A DNA stretch of 64,000 nt, from the NCBI GenBank assembly GCA_035699745.1, contig DASSPH010000055.1:1-64000 (forward strand), written 5' to 3'. Below the pieces are notes generated by a model, which saw only the letters and a list, made by a program, of their open reading frames with translations, had not been told where the DNA came from and did no database searches. This DNA comes from Vicinamibacterales bacterium (GTDB lineage: Bacteria; Acidobacteriota; Vicinamibacteria; Vicinamibacterales; 2-12-FULL-66-21). Both the position numbers and the translations under genes were made by a program. Below, piece after piece: positions 1-16,031 of this stretch (its first letter is position 1; every line of letters begins with the position of its first letter).

Positions 1-1
1 G

Positions 2-714
2 AATTTTCCCGAGGTCCTTCGGCGGGAGCTGGACAAGCCGACGTGGACACGAGAGCTCGTGGCGCTCGGCACCGCCACGGATCCGTACCAGCCAATCGAA
101 GGGCACTACAAGCTGACGCGCCGCACCATCGAAGCGCTCATCGCGGCGCGAACGCCGGTCGGTATCGTGACCAAGGGACCGATGATCGTGCGGGACGCGG
201 ACCTGCTCGCGGAGCTGTCGCGCGTCGCGAAGTGCACCGTGTGCCTCAGCGTGCCGACGGTGGACGAGGATGCGTGGCGCGCGCTCGAGCCCGGCACCGC
301 GCATCCGCTGCAGCGGCTTCGAGCGGTCCGCAAGCTCCGCGAGGCCGGTATCAACGCCGGCGTGCTGATGGCGCCCGTCGTGCCCGGATTCACCACCCGG
401 AGCGACAAGCTCGCCGCGACGATCAAGGCCTGCGCGGATCACGACGCGGCATTCGTCGGCGCGAACGTGCTGTACCTGAAAGGGGGGACGAAGGATCACT
501 TCATGGGATTCCTCCGCCACTCGTTCCCCGACATGGTGCACAGGTACGAGAAGCTGTACTCAGGGGCGTACGCGTCGCCCGAGTACGCCGGAACGGTGCG
601 CGCACTGATCGAGATGTTTCAGGAAAAGTACGATGTGAACCGGCGGACGCGGAGGGCCCGAACCGAGGACCTCCCCGCGCCGCCCCCCGCGGCAAGACAA
701 GCCGGGCTCGATTT

Positions 715-718
<4 letters not shown>
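2..718 (+). CDS. Radical SAM protein, C-terminal part (gene begins before the window)
   Basis: The reading frame is open from the first bases of the window, so this is the 3' part (about 238 residues) of a longer gene. The visible part begins just before VALGTATDPYQPIE, a signature of the SPL-like radical SAM family (Rv2578c type), where the stretch lies downstream of the CxxxCxxC cluster motif. The iron-sulfur motif itself is outside the window. The remainder shows alternating strand and helix segments typical of the second half of a radical SAM TIM barrel, ending in a basic, proline-rich tail. The substrate is unknown. The stop codon lies in a CTAG palindrome that also supplies the stop of the convergent clp gene, so the two ends overlap by 4 bp. 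Confidence 0.8.
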
Positions 719-3006
<2,288 letters not shown>

Positions 3007-3207
3007 GAAGCCCCTCCACGAGTGCGCCCCATGCGCTTGCCGAGGGAGCAGCAATTCGCGCGCCGCATTTCCGGCGCATGCTGAGCTTCTTTAAATGACT
3101 GCAACGAAACAGGAAGGGAATTCGGGATGGCACTGCGGGCCACACGAGCGGAAGACGGTGTCCCGCCTTCCGCTCCCCCACAGTGGACGGGCGCTTCCGA
3201 TCTGGCG
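3007..3207. other. Intergenic region between htpX and clpA
   Basis: About 200 bp between the 3' end of htpX and the start of clpA, both on the minus strand. It holds the clpA Shine-Dalgarno (GGAGGGG beside 3006) and a stem-loop with 9-bp perfect arms, GAGCGGAAG at 3146-3154 and CTTCCGCTC at 3167-3175. No T-run follows the hairpin on either strand, so it is not a canonical intrinsic terminator. An AT-rich TTTAAA around 3091-3096 could contribute to a clpA promoter. I see no gene here. Confidence 0.5.
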
Positions 3208-4056
3208 TCAGCGGATGCCGCCGAGGAGCGCGGCGATGCGGGCCTCCGTCGGCGGGTGGCTGCTGAACAAACCGGCCAGCCCCGCGCCGGAGAACGGCTT
3301 CACGATGAACATGTGCGCCGTCGCGGGATTGGCCTGGAGCGGCACGCGCCGGGCGACGGCTTCGATCTTCCGCAGCGCGTCGGCCAGACCGTAGGGCGTG
3401 CCGGCGATCTGCGCGCCGGTCGCGTCTGCCGAGAACTCGCGCGACCGCGAGATGGCGAGCTGGATCAGCGTCGCCGCCAGCGGCGCCAGGATGATCATCG
3501 CCAGCAGCGCGATCGGGTTGTTGCCGCGGTCGCGCCCCTCGCCGCGGCCGCCATAGCCGCCGAACATCGCCATGAACTGCGCGCTCTGCGCCGCGAACAT
3601 GATCACCGCGGCGAGCGTCGCCGCCACCGAGCTGATGAGGATGTCGCGGTTCTTGACGTGCGCCAGTTCGTGCGCAATCACCCCTTCGAGCTCGTGCTGG
3701 CTGAGCACCTGCAGGATCCCCTCGGTGGCCGCCACTGCGGCATGCGAGGGATTCCGCCCCGTCGCGAACGCGTTCGGCGACGGATCCGGAATGATGTACA
3801 CCTTCGGCATCGGCAGCTGGGCCTGACGCGACAGCCGCTCGACCGTCGTATGGAGGGGATGGCCCGGCCCGACTTCCTGGGCGCGGTACATCCGCAGCAC
3901 GATCTTGTCCGAGAACCAATACGAGCCGAAGTTCATCACGACGGCGAAAACCAGTCCGATCACCAGGCCGTTCGCGCCGCCGAAGTATTGTCCGATCGCG
4001 AGGACGATTCCGCTCAACAGACCGAGCAGGATCGCCGTTTTCAAGCCGTTGGGCAT
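3208..4056 (-). CDS. htpX: Zinc metalloprotease HtpX homolog (M48B)
   Basis: A 282-residue membrane protease, the usual length for HtpX. Two hydrophobic segments occupy roughly residues 8-25 and 29-48. The zinc site HELAH is at residues 129-133, followed by the typical HVKNRD. Two more membrane segments follow at about 141-160 and 182-200, then SREFSADATGA, where the glutamate is the third zinc ligand. HtpX degrades misfolded inner-membrane proteins. The start is ATG 4056, giving the conserved short N-terminus; the frame stays open far upstream but that extension is not HtpX-like. A TAATAT hexamer lies 5 bp upstream of the ATG and there is no Shine-Dalgarno. Confidence 0.93.
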   Translation of the reverse strand: MPNGLKTAILLGLLSGIVLAIGQYFGGANGLVIGLVFAVVMNFGSYWFSDKIVLRMYRAQEVGPGHPLHTTVERLSRQAQLPMPKVYIIPDPSPNAFATGRNPSHAAVAATEGILQVLSQHELEGVIAHELAHVKNRDILISSVAATLAAVIMFAAQSAQFMAMFGGYGGRGEGRDRGNNPIALLAMIILAPLAATLIQLAISRSREFSADATGAQIAGTPYGLADALRKIEAVARRVPLQANPATAHMFIVKPFSGAGLAGLFSSHPPTEARIAALLGGIR

Positions 4057-4075
4057 ATTCGATATTACCGTGTAT

Positions 4076-5212
4076 TCACGAGGGCCGGGCGAAGTCGGCG
4101 AGCAGGCCCGCGAGGAGCGCGGCGCGCCACGGGAGAGCGGAAATCTCCACGTGTTCGTGCGCCGCATGGGCGCCGTCGCCAACCGCCCCAAGGCCGTCCA
4201 GCGTCGGCACGCCCAGCGCCGCCGTGAAGTTGCCGTCGGATCCGCCGCCGGCGCTTCCCTCGCCCAGCTCGCGCCCCAGTGAGGAGGCCACGCGGGACGC
4301 GCGCGAGAAAAGCTCGAGTACGGCGGGACCGCGCTCCATCGGAGGCCGTTCGAAACCGCCTTCGATCGTAAGACGCGTGCCCGGGCGCCGCGGTTGCAGC
4401 CGCCGCAGCGCAACCTCGGCCGCCTCCGCCGCGGCGCGCGTCGGAGCGCGGACGTCGATCGTCGCCTCGGCCCGCTCGGCGACGACGTTGGGACGCGTCC
4501 CGCCGGCCACGAGGCCGACGTTCACGCTGACGCCGCGGGGCAGATCCTGCAGCCGCTCGATTTCGGCGATCTGCGTCGCCAGCTCGTGGATCGCGCTCGC
4601 CCCCTTTCCCGGATCGAGGCCGGCGTGCGCGGCGATGCCGTGGACAGTCAGCCGGAACTCGCCGCACCCCTTGCGCGCGGTCTTCAGCGCGCCGCCGGGC
4701 AGCGAGGGTTCGAGCACCAGGACGGCCCGGGATCGCATCGCTTCGGCTTCGATCTCGGCGCGCGAGCTGTCGCTGCCGATCTCCTCATCCGTCGTCCACA
4801 GCATCGTCACCGCCGGAGCCGGACCGCCGCTTTCGCGCAGCGCGCGGATCGCGGTGATCCCCAGCGCGATTCCCGCTTTCATGTCGAACACCCCGGGGCC
4901 GTGCAGCCGATCGCCGTCGCGGCGCAGCGGCATCTGTTCGATGGTGCCGATCGGCCAGACGGTGTCGAAATGGCCGAGGAGGAGCACGGGCGCGCCGCTC
5001 CCCGCCACACGCGCGCGGACGTGGTCACCGCGGTCCGCCCGCGCCAGAAGTTCGACGTCCCCTCCAAGCGTGCGCAGCATCCCGGCGAGCGCCTGCCCGC
5101 AGCGATCGACGGCCGCCTTGTCGGTGCTCGGAGACTCCAGACGGACCAGCGTGTCGATGGTGTCGAGCGTGAACGGCAACGCGTCCTGGCAGAGCTGGAG
5201 CAGAGCTTTCAT
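4076..5212 (-). CDS. M20 family metallopeptidase (carboxypeptidase G2-like)
   Basis: A 378-residue dinuclear zinc peptidase of the M20A family. Metal-binding motifs visible in order: LLGHFDTVWP (His, Asp), GPGVFDMKAG (bridging Asp), TTDEEIGS (catalytic Glu pair), and a C-terminal HAAHEHVEI. The region around TVHGIAAHAGLDP is the dimerisation domain insert. The best family match by motif is glutamate carboxypeptidase-like hydrolases, but the substrate cannot be fixed. The start is ambiguous: ATG 5212 has GGAG at 5 nt spacing, while ATG 5227, five codons upstream, has GAGG at only 4 nt. The gene lies 19 bp upstream of htpX on the same strand, so co-transcription is possible. Confidence 0.85.
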   Translation of the reverse strand: MKALLQLCQDALPFTLDTIDTLVRLESPSTDKAAVDRCGQALAGMLRTLGGDVELLARADRGDHVRARVAGSGAPVLLLGHFDTVWPIGTIEQMPLRRDGDRLHGPGVFDMKAGIALGITAIRALRESGGPAPAVTMLWTTDEEIGSDSSRAEIEAEAMRSRAVLVLEPSLPGGALKTARKGCGEFRLTVHGIAAHAGLDPGKGASAIHELATQIAEIERLQDLPRGVSVNVGLVAGGTRPNVVAERAEATIDVRAPTRAAAEAAEVALRRLQPRRPGTRLTIEGGFERPPMERGPAVLELFSRASRVASSLGRELGEGSAGGGSDGNFTAALGVPTLDGLGAVGDGAHAAHEHVEISALPWRAALLAGLLADFARPS

Positions 5213-5337
5213 GGCTGCTCCGGGCATCGTACCTCTGCTCCGGAACCGCGTGCGGCGCGCACGGCGAACCTGTCGACTCGGGACACCGGCGCCGTCTACA
5301 TCGTCGACGGGATGCGATCAGGCGATCTGGTTACATC

Positions 5338-5343
5338 TATAAT
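5338..5343 (+). promoter_or_regulatory. -10 hexamer TATAAT, 7 bp before ATG 5351
   Basis: A perfect TATAAT ends 7 bp before ATG 5351. A transcript from it would begin at or next to that ATG, giving a leaderless mRNA. No good -35 element is visible 16-18 bp upstream, and there is no Shine-Dalgarno. Confidence 0.55.
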
Positions 5344-5350
5344 GTCCTTC

Positions 5351-5857
5351 ATGTTGCTGCTCCTGGCCGCGTGCGCATTTCTCGCGCAGACGCCGCAACC
5401 GTTTCCGAAAGTCGGGCCGCCGCAGCCGGCTCCGACCCTGCCGCCCGCCGGCAGCCCCGCCGTGCAGGCGCCGGCTCAAGCCGTCGATCCCAAGACGACG
5501 CCCACTGAAGCCACGCTGGGCGTGCCGATTTATCCGGGGGCGGAGTTCCTGGTCTCCTACGATGCCGGCCGCAACCAGCGCTATTACCTGTTCGGCACCA
5601 ACGCGGGCTTCGTCGAGATCGTCAACTACTACCGCACCGTGCTGAAACAGCGAGGCGAGCTCGTTTACGAAGCGCCGGGCGTGCACCAGTTCGACATCGG
5701 CCGGTTCCGCGAAGAGACGATGGCCTTCCCGCCCAGCGTCACCGTCAAGGACTACACCTGGGGCGGATCGGCCGGCTATCTGAACCCGAAACGCGGCCAG
5801 CAGCCGGCACGCTTCAAGACGGTCATCCAGATCGTCCCGAACCCGACCGTCCAGTAA
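5351..5857 (+). CDS. Small secreted protein of unknown function
   Basis: About 168 residues. The N-terminus is a hydrophobic signal-like stretch (LLLLAACAFLAQ), followed by a proline- and alanine-rich linker to about residue 45. A compact domain follows, containing GVPIYPGAEFLVSYDAG and FVEIVNYYRTVLKQRGE, ending in IQIVPNPTVQ. The pattern of a YPGA motif followed by a helix with YY resembles small periplasmic domains that keep a folded core after a flexible linker, but I do not recognise a named family. ATG 5342 is an alternative start three codons earlier, but its first bases lie inside the TATAAT, so ATG 5351 fits a leaderless transcript better. Divergent from the M20 peptidase and convergent with the next gene. 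Confidence 0.75.
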   Translation: MLLLLAACAFLAQTPQPFPKVGPPQPAPTLPPAGSPAVQAPAQAVDPKTTPTEATLGVPIYPGAEFLVSYDAGRNQRYYLFGTNAGFVEIVNYYRTVLKQRGELVYEAPGVHQFDIGRFREETMAFPPSVTVKDYTWGGSAGYLNPKRGQQPARFKTVIQIVPNPTVQ

Positions 5858-5973
5858 GAAGCGGCGCGGCGGCACGCCCACGCGCGTCGGCGGCATCGCC
5901 GCGCGCGAGAGCGCCGGCGACGTCAGGCCGATCAAATCCCGCCGATCTCTTCACGACCCCGGCGCAGTCTTGA

Positions 5974-10949
<4,976 letters not shown>

Positions 10950-10950
<1 letters not shown>

Positions 10951-10972
10951 AAAAGGGGACAGTCCCCTTTTT
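10950..10972. terminator. Palindromic bidirectional terminator after the permease gene
   Basis: A 23-bp perfect palindrome around one central base: AAAAAGGGGAC, A, GTCCCCTTTTT. It starts in the permease stop codon and gives a GC stem followed by five T on both strands, suitable as an intrinsic terminator in both directions. A second copy of the core sits at 11122-11144. Confidence 0.7.
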
Positions 10973-11121
10973 GCCGCCCACGCCCCCCGATTCAGGCCAT
11001 TTTTTCGGCCGTTTTTAGCGAACTGGCCGGGGATCGTTCCTCCATTGACCGATCGCGTCCGGGGCCAACCGTCCTGGGGGTTTTCCGAATGCTTCGGCGC
11101 GAAAAGCCGCGGGGAGGGCTG
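10973..11121. other. Spacer between two facing GGGGACAGTCCCC palindromes
   Basis: About 150 bp without a gene between the convergent permease and rlmI genes. It includes GGCCATTTTTTCGGCC near 10998-11013 and a GC-rich stretch. With its two bounding palindromes it has the layout of a short REP/BIME-like element, which is inference only. Confidence 0.4.
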
Positions 11122-11144
11122 AAAACGGGGACTGTCCCCTTTTC
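11122..11144. repeat. Second copy of the GGGGACAGTCCCC palindrome, overlapping the rlmI stop
   Basis: On the minus strand the rlmI stop TGA runs directly into AAAGGGGACAGTCCCCGTTTTC, so the core is identical to the copy after the permease stop and lies in the orientation of its own gene. One extra C interrupts the lower right stem. Confidence 0.65.
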
Positions 11145-12303
11145 ACGCCAGCTTCCGCAGGATCAGGCACTTCAAATAGTAGGTCTCCGGCACGTTGATC
11201 AGGATCGGATGATCGCGCCCCTGGGCCCGCTTCTCCACCAGCGACACCTCGACTCCCGCGTCCGCCGCCGCCGACGCCACCACCTCGACGAACATGGCTT
11301 CGCTCACGTTGTACGAGCAGCTGCAGGTCACGAGGAACCCGCCCGGCTTCAGCAGCTTCAGCGCGCGCAGGTTGATCTCCTTGTAGCCGGTCAGCGCCTT
11401 GCGGATCGCACTCTTGTTCTTGGCGAACGCCGGCGGGTCGAGGACGATGGTGTCGAAGCGCGCCCCGATCCGCTCCAGCTCGCGCAGCTCGTCGAACACG
11501 TTCATCGCCCGCGCCTCGACGTTGGTCAGCCCGTTGCGCGCCGCGTTCTCGCGGATCCTGGCGACGGCGTCTTCCGAAATGTCGACCGCCAGCACCGACT
11601 CGCACCGCGGCGCCAGCGACAGCGCGAACCCGCCGTTGTAGCTGAACGCGTCCAGCAGCCGTCCGCGCGCGTAACGCAGCGCCGCCTCGCGGTTCTCGCG
11701 CTGGTCGAGGAACAGCCCCGTCTTCTGCCCGCGCCAGGGATCGACCTGGTAGGTCACCGCGCCCTCGCGGACGTCGATCCGCTCCGGCACGCTGCCGTGC
11801 AGGATCTCGACCCGCTGCTCGAGACCCTCCAGCAGACGCACGCGCGGATCGTTGCGCGCCAGGATGCCGGCCGGCCGGACGAGTTCAACCAGCGCCGCGA
11901 CGATCTCCGGCACGCGCCGATCGATCCCCTGCGACAGCGCCTGCACCACCAGGTAATCGCCGTAGCGATCGACGATCAGCGACGGCAGCCGGTCCGCTTC
12001 GCCGTGCACCAGACGGTACGCGGTCGCGTCGAGCGCCAGCGCGCCGCGGAACGCGATCGCCGCGGCGAGGCGATCGCGGACGAAGGACGGCGGCGGCGCG
12101 GCGGCCCCGTGCGCGATCATCCGCAGCGTGATCTCCGACCGCTCGCTGTACAGCGCGTGGCCGACGGCGCGGCCGCGCGCCCCGACCACCTGCACGAGAT
12201 CGCCGCCGGCGGCGTCCACCTCCTCGACGTCGCTGCGATAGATCCAGGGATGCCCGTGGCGGGCGCGCTCCTCTCCACGGCGGCCGATGGTGACGCGCGG
12301 CAT
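11143..12303 (-). CDS. rlmI: Class I SAM-dependent rRNA methyltransferase (RlmI-like)
   Basis: A 386-residue protein of the RlmI / PUA-methyltransferase family, which methylates C5 of a cytosine in 23S rRNA. The N-terminal PUA-like part contains RGEERARHGHPWIYRSDV. The family motif GQKTGLFLDQRENR lies in the middle, followed by the Rossmann motif I LLDAFSYNGGFALSLA, motif II AVDISEDAV, and motif IV TIVLDPPAFAKNK. The C-terminal TCSCSYNVSE carries the catalytic cysteine region. Start ATG 12303 leaves only 16 bp to the divergent rpiB start, so any promoter must lie partly inside rpiB. Confidence 0.9.
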   Translation of the reverse strand: MPRVTIGRRGEERARHGHPWIYRSDVEEVDAAGGDLVQVVGARGRAVGHALYSERSEITLRMIAHGAAAPPPSFVRDRLAAAIAFRGALALDATAYRLVHGEADRLPSLIVDRYGDYLVVQALSQGIDRRVPEIVAALVELVRPAGILARNDPRVRLLEGLEQRVEILHGSVPERIDVREGAVTYQVDPWRGQKTGLFLDQRENREAALRYARGRLLDAFSYNGGFALSLAPRCESVLAVDISEDAVARIRENAARNGLTNVEARAMNVFDELRELERIGARFDTIVLDPPAFAKNKSAIRKALTGYKEINLRALKLLKPGGFLVTCSCSYNVSEAMFVEVVASAAADAGVEVSLVEKRAQGRDHPILINVPETYYLKCLILRKLA

Positions 12304-12305
12304 CG

Positions 12306-12311
12306 TATAAT
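12306..12311 (+). promoter_or_regulatory. -10 hexamer TATAAT, 8 bp before the rpiB ATG
   Basis: A perfect TATAAT ends 8 bp before ATG 12320, in a 16-bp intergenic gap. The expected transcription start coincides with the rpiB ATG. The corresponding -35 region falls inside rlmI and is not consensus. Confidence 0.6.
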
Positions 12312-12319
12312 CCCATCTT

Positions 12320-12763
12320 ATGCGCATCGCGATCGGCGCCGACCACGCGGGGTATCCGCTGAAGCAGCACCTGGTCGCCACGCTCGCCCGCCTCGGCCAC
12401 GTCGTCCACGATCGCGGCACGCATTCGGAGGCGGCGGTCGACTACCCGCCGATCTGCGCCGACGTCGCGCGGCTCGTCACCAGCGGCCAGGCCGATCGCG
12501 GCATCGTCGTCGGCGGCAGCGGCCAGGGGGAGCAGATGGCCGCCAACAAGATCCGCGGCGCCCGCGCCGCGCTGTGCAACGATCTCTATACCGCGCGGAT
12601 GTCGCGCGCCCACAACGACGCCAACGTGCTCGCGATCGGCGGGCGCATCGTCGCGTTCGGGCTTGCCGACGAGATCGTCGCGCTCTGGCTCGAGACGCCG
12701 TTCGACGGCGGCCGGCACCAGCGCCGCGTCGATCTCATCGCCGCGCTCGAAGGCACCCTCTAG
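12320..12763 (+). CDS. rpiB: Ribose-5-phosphate isomerase B
   Basis: A 147-residue RpiB/LacAB family isomerase interconverting ribose-5-phosphate and ribulose-5-phosphate. It shows the family opening RIAIGADHAGYPLKQHL, the VDYPPICADVA stretch, the phosphate-binding loop VVGGSGQGEQMAANKIRGAR and the conserved HNDANVLAIGGR. In most RpiB the loop reads GTGIGM; here it is GSGQGE, a modest variation. Length is normal. There is no Shine-Dalgarno; TATAAT lies 8 bp upstream, so the message is probably leaderless. glyA follows after 13 bp. Confidence 0.93.
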   Translation: MRIAIGADHAGYPLKQHLVATLARLGHVVHDRGTHSEAAVDYPPICADVARLVTSGQADRGIVVGGSGQGEQMAANKIRGARAALCNDLYTARMSRAHNDANVLAIGGRIVAFGLADEIVALWLETPFDGGRHQRRVDLIAALEGTL

Positions 12764-12776
12764 TTAAAAGGATTGC

Positions 12777-14051
12777 ATGGCCACCACCGAGACTCCTTCC
12801 CGCTGGCGGACGCTGGCCGACACCGATCCCGAGATCGCCGACGCCATCCGCCGCGAGCAGCACCGGCAGAACTCCGGGCTCGAGCTGATCGCGTCCGAGA
12901 ACTTCGTCTCCCAGGCCGTGCTCCAGGCGGCCGGGTCGGTGCTGACCAACAAGTACGCCGAGGGATACCCGGGAAAGCGCTACTACGGCGGATGCGAGTT
13001 CGTCGACGTCGCCGAGTCGCTCGCGATCGCGCGCGCGAAACAGTTGTTCGGCGCCGACCACGCCAACGTGCAGCCGCATTCGGGAGCGCAGGCCAACATG
13101 GCCGTCTACTTCACGCTGCTCCAGCCGGGCGACACCGTCCTCGGGATGAACCTCGCCCATGGCGGGCACCTGACCCACGGCCACCCGCTCAACTTCTCCG
13201 GCAAGCTGTACAAGATCGTCCCCTACGGCGTCCGCAAGGATGACGAGCGCATCGACTACGACGAGCTGGAGACGCTCGCGCACGAGCACAAGCCGAAGAT
13301 GATCATGGTGGGCGCGAGCGCCTACCCGCGGGTGATCGACTTCGCGCGGATCGGCGCGGTGGGCAACGCGATCGGCGCGCCGGTCGTCACCGACATGGCG
13401 CACATCGCCGGGCTGGTCGCCGCCGGCGTGCACCCGAGCCCGGTACCGCATTCCGATTTCGTCACGACGACGACCCACAAGACGCTGCGCGGCCCGCGCG
13501 GCGGCATGGTACTGTGCCGCGCGCGGTACCAGAAGGATCTCGATCGCACCGCCTTTCCCGGCATCCAGGGCGGACCGCTGATGCACGTCATCGCCGCCAA
13601 GGCGGTGTGCTTCAAGGAAGCGCTCGAGCCCGCCTTCGCCGAATACCAGCGGCAGATCGTCGCCAACGCCAAGCGCCTGGCGTCGGGTCTGTCGTCCGCC
13701 GGCTTCCGTCTGGTCAGCGGCGGCACCGACACTCACCTCATGCTGGTGGACGTGTTCTCGAAGGGGATCACCGGCAAGGCCGCGGAAGCGGCGCTCGGCA
13801 AGGCCGGCATCACCGTCAACAAGAACGCGATCCCGTTCGACCAGAATCCCCCGATGGTCGCCAGCGGCATCCGCGTCGGCACGCCCGCGGTCACCAGCCG
13901 CGGCATGCGCGAGCCGGAGATGGACCGCATCGCCGAGTTCATCGCCGCCGCGCTCGCGGCGCCCGACGATGACGCGGCACTGCAGCGCATCGAGAAGGAA
14001 GTCGAGGCCCTGTGCCGGAAGTTCCCGCTGTACCCCGAAGTCCAGGGCTAG
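12777..14051 (+). CDS. glyA: Serine hydroxymethyltransferase
   Basis: A 424-residue PLP enzyme that converts serine and tetrahydrofolate to glycine and methylene-THF. Typical stretches are [40 protein letters not shown], the [13 protein letters not shown] region, and the PLP lysine motif [13 protein letters not shown]. The C-terminal [14 protein letters not shown] matches the family. It follows rpiB by 13 bp with a weak AAGGATT site before the ATG. Its last 40 bp are overlapped by the start of the downstream helicase gene. Confidence 0.96.
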   Translation: MATTETPSRWRTLADTDPEIADAIRREQHRQNSGLELIASENFVSQAVLQAAGSVLTNKYAEGYPGKRYYGGCEFVDVAESLAIARAKQLFGADHANVQPHSGAQANMAVYFTLLQPGDTVLGMNLAHGGHLTHGHPLNFSGKLYKIVPYGVRKDDERIDYDELETLAHEHKPKMIMVGASAYPRVIDFARIGAVGNAIGAPVVTDMAHIAGLVAAGVHPSPVPHSDFVTTTTHKTLRGPRGGMVLCRARYQKDLDRTAFPGIQGGPLMHVIAAKAVCFKEALEPAFAEYQRQIVANAKRLASGLSSAGFRLVSGGTDTHLMLVDVFSKGITGKAAEAALGKAGITVNKNAIPFDQNPPMVASGIRVGTPAVTSRGMREPEMDRIAEFIAAALAAPDDDAALQRIEKEVEALCRKFPLYPEVQG

Positions 14052-15997
14052 CCGCCGCCGTCAACGCCGTCTTCGCCCCCGGCGGACCGCTCTCCACCGC
14101 GCTCGACGGCTTCGAAGCCCGCCCGGCGCAGCTCGAGATGGCGGCCGCGGTGGCCGACGTCTTCGCCGACGGCGGGATTCTCCTCGCCGAGGCCGGGACC
14201 GGCACGGGCAAGACGCTCGCCTATCTCGTTCCGGCGATCCTGAGCCGCCAGCGCGTGCTGGTCTCCACCGGCACGAAGAACCTGCAGGAGCAGATCTTCT
14301 TCAAGGATCTGCCGGTGCTCAAGCACACGCTCGGCGTCCCGTTCACCGCGGCCTACATGAAGGGGCGCGGGAACTATCTCTGCCTGCATCGCTTCGATGC
14401 GCTCAAGCAGAGCCCGGCGATCCGCTCGCGCGAGGAGGCCATCGCAATCGAGTGCATCGACGAGTGGTCGCGCGAGACCGAGACCGGCGACCGCGCCGAG
14501 ATGGACGACCTGCCGGAGGATCTGCCGTTCTGGCCGGACATCGCCGCGACCGCCGAGAACTGCATCGGCGCCGACTGCCCCCAGTTCAACGAGTGCTTCG
14601 TCACCAGGATGCGGCAGCGCGCCGCCGAGTCCGACGTCGTCATCGTCAACCACCATCTGCTGTGCGCGGATGCGTCGGTGCGGCAGAGCGCGTTCGGCGA
14701 AGTCATCCCCTCGTGCCGCTACGCGATCGTCGACGAGGCGCATCAGCTGGAGGACGTCGCGACGCAATACTTCGGGCGGATGATCAGCAACTACCGCTTC
14801 GACGACTACGCGCGCGACGTCGACCGGGCGTTGTCGACCCGGCAGATCCCCGATCCCGACGCCGCGGATGCGCTGCGCGACGACGTCGAGAACGTGCGGG
14901 ACGCGGCGCGGCTGTTCTTCGGCACGCTGCAGATGGTGCGCTTCGACGTCAAAGCGGGAACCGAGAGCCGGATCCGCGTGACCGCGGCGCAGCTCGAGCG
15001 TCTGGTCCCGGAAGCGACGAGCCTGACCCGTTCGCTCGAGGCGATTGAAGCGACGATCACGCTCACCAAGGACATCAGCGAAGACGTCATCGCACTCGGA
15101 CGCCGGGCGGCGGACCTGCGCGAGGACGTGCGCTTCCTCACGCGCGCGGACGACCCGGGGCACGTCTACTACCTCGACATCCGCGGCCGCGGCGTGTTCC
15201 TGCGCGCGTCGCCGATCGACGTGTCGGACATCGTCCGCGAGATGCTGCTCGATCGAATGCAGGCGACGGTGCTGACCTCCGCCACCCTGACAGTGGACGG
15301 GCGGTTCGAGTACGTGCGCGGACGGCTGGGCATCCGGAACGCGCACGAAACGCGGCTCGCCTCGGAGTTCGACTACCGGCGCCAGGCGATCCTGTACCTG
15401 CCGAAGAAGATGCCCGATCCGCGCTCGTCCGAGTTCGTGGCGGCGGCGGGGCGCGAGGTGGTCGAGATCCTGAAGCGTACGGACGGCCGCGCCTTCGTCC
15501 TGTTCACCAGCTACAACAACCTGCGGCAGGTGCACGAGTTCGCGTCGACCCGCGTGCCCTATCCCATGCTGGTCCAGGGCAGCGCGCCGCGGTCGGCGCT
15601 GCTGCGCGAGTTCAAGCAGACGCCCAACGCGGTCCTGTTCGCGACCTCGAGCTTCTGGCAGGGGGTCGACGTCGTCGGCGAGTCCCTGAGCTGCGTGATC
15701 ATCGACAAGCTGCCCTTCGCCTCGCCCGGCGATCCGATCACCTCGGCGCGCATCGAGGCGATCACCAACGGCGGCGGCAACGCCTTTGGCGAGTATCAGA
15801 TACCGCTGGCCATCCTCGCCCTGCAGCAGGGGCTCGGCCGTCTGATCCGGCATCGCCGGGACCGCGGCGTGCTGGCGATTCTCGACCCGCGGCTGAAGAC
15901 CATGGCCTACGGACGCAGATTTCTCGCCTCGCTGCCGCCCGCGCCTGTAACGCAGGACATCGAAAGTATCGATAAGTTCTTCGACCCCTCGGCTTAG
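14012..15997 (+). CDS. dinG: DinG/YoaA-type ATP-dependent DNA helicase with Fe-S cluster
   Basis: A 661-residue XPD-like superfamily 2 helicase. Motif I is [13 protein letters not shown] near residues 60-72. Motif II is AIVDEAHQ near residue 241. Four cysteines at about residues 124, 187, 193 and 198 (YLCLH, NCIGADC, NEC) match the iron-sulfur ligands of the family. The C-terminal half shows [30 protein letters not shown] and the [13 protein letters not shown] arginine motif. It is expected to unwind 5'-overhang and R-loop substrates in repair. The only plausible start covering the Q-motif region is GTG 14012, inside glyA, so translation is probably coupled through a 40-bp overlap. Confidence 0.92.
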   Translation: MPEVPAVPRSPGLAAAVNAVFAPGGPLSTALDGFEARPAQLEMAAAVADVFADGGILLAEAGTGTGKTLAYLVPAILSRQRVLVSTGTKNLQEQIFFKDLPVLKHTLGVPFTAAYMKGRGNYLCLHRFDALKQSPAIRSREEAIAIECIDEWSRETETGDRAEMDDLPEDLPFWPDIAATAENCIGADCPQFNECFVTRMRQRAAESDVVIVNHHLLCADASVRQSAFGEVIPSCRYAIVDEAHQLEDVATQYFGRMISNYRFDDYARDVDRALSTRQIPDPDAADALRDDVENVRDAARLFFGTLQMVRFDVKAGTESRIRVTAAQLERLVPEATSLTRSLEAIEATITLTKDISEDVIALGRRAADLREDVRFLTRADDPGHVYYLDIRGRGVFLRASPIDVSDIVREMLLDRMQATVLTSATLTVDGRFEYVRGRLGIRNAHETRLASEFDYRRQAILYLPKKMPDPRSSEFVAAAGREVVEILKRTDGRAFVLFTSYNNLRQVHEFASTRVPYPMLVQGSAPRSALLREFKQTPNAVLFATSSFWQGVDVVGESLSCVIIDKLPFASPGDPITSARIEAITNGGGNAFGEYQIPLAILALQQGLGRLIRHRRDRGVLAILDPRLKTMAYGRRFLASLPPAPVTQDIESIDKFFDPSA

Positions 15998-16031
15998 CGC
16001 CCGGGGGTCGTTCGAGTGGAGTCGAGAAACG

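Noticed and set aside
3146-3175. Intrinsic terminator of htpX
   Set aside because: The 9-bp stem has a 12-nt loop and no T-run on either side.
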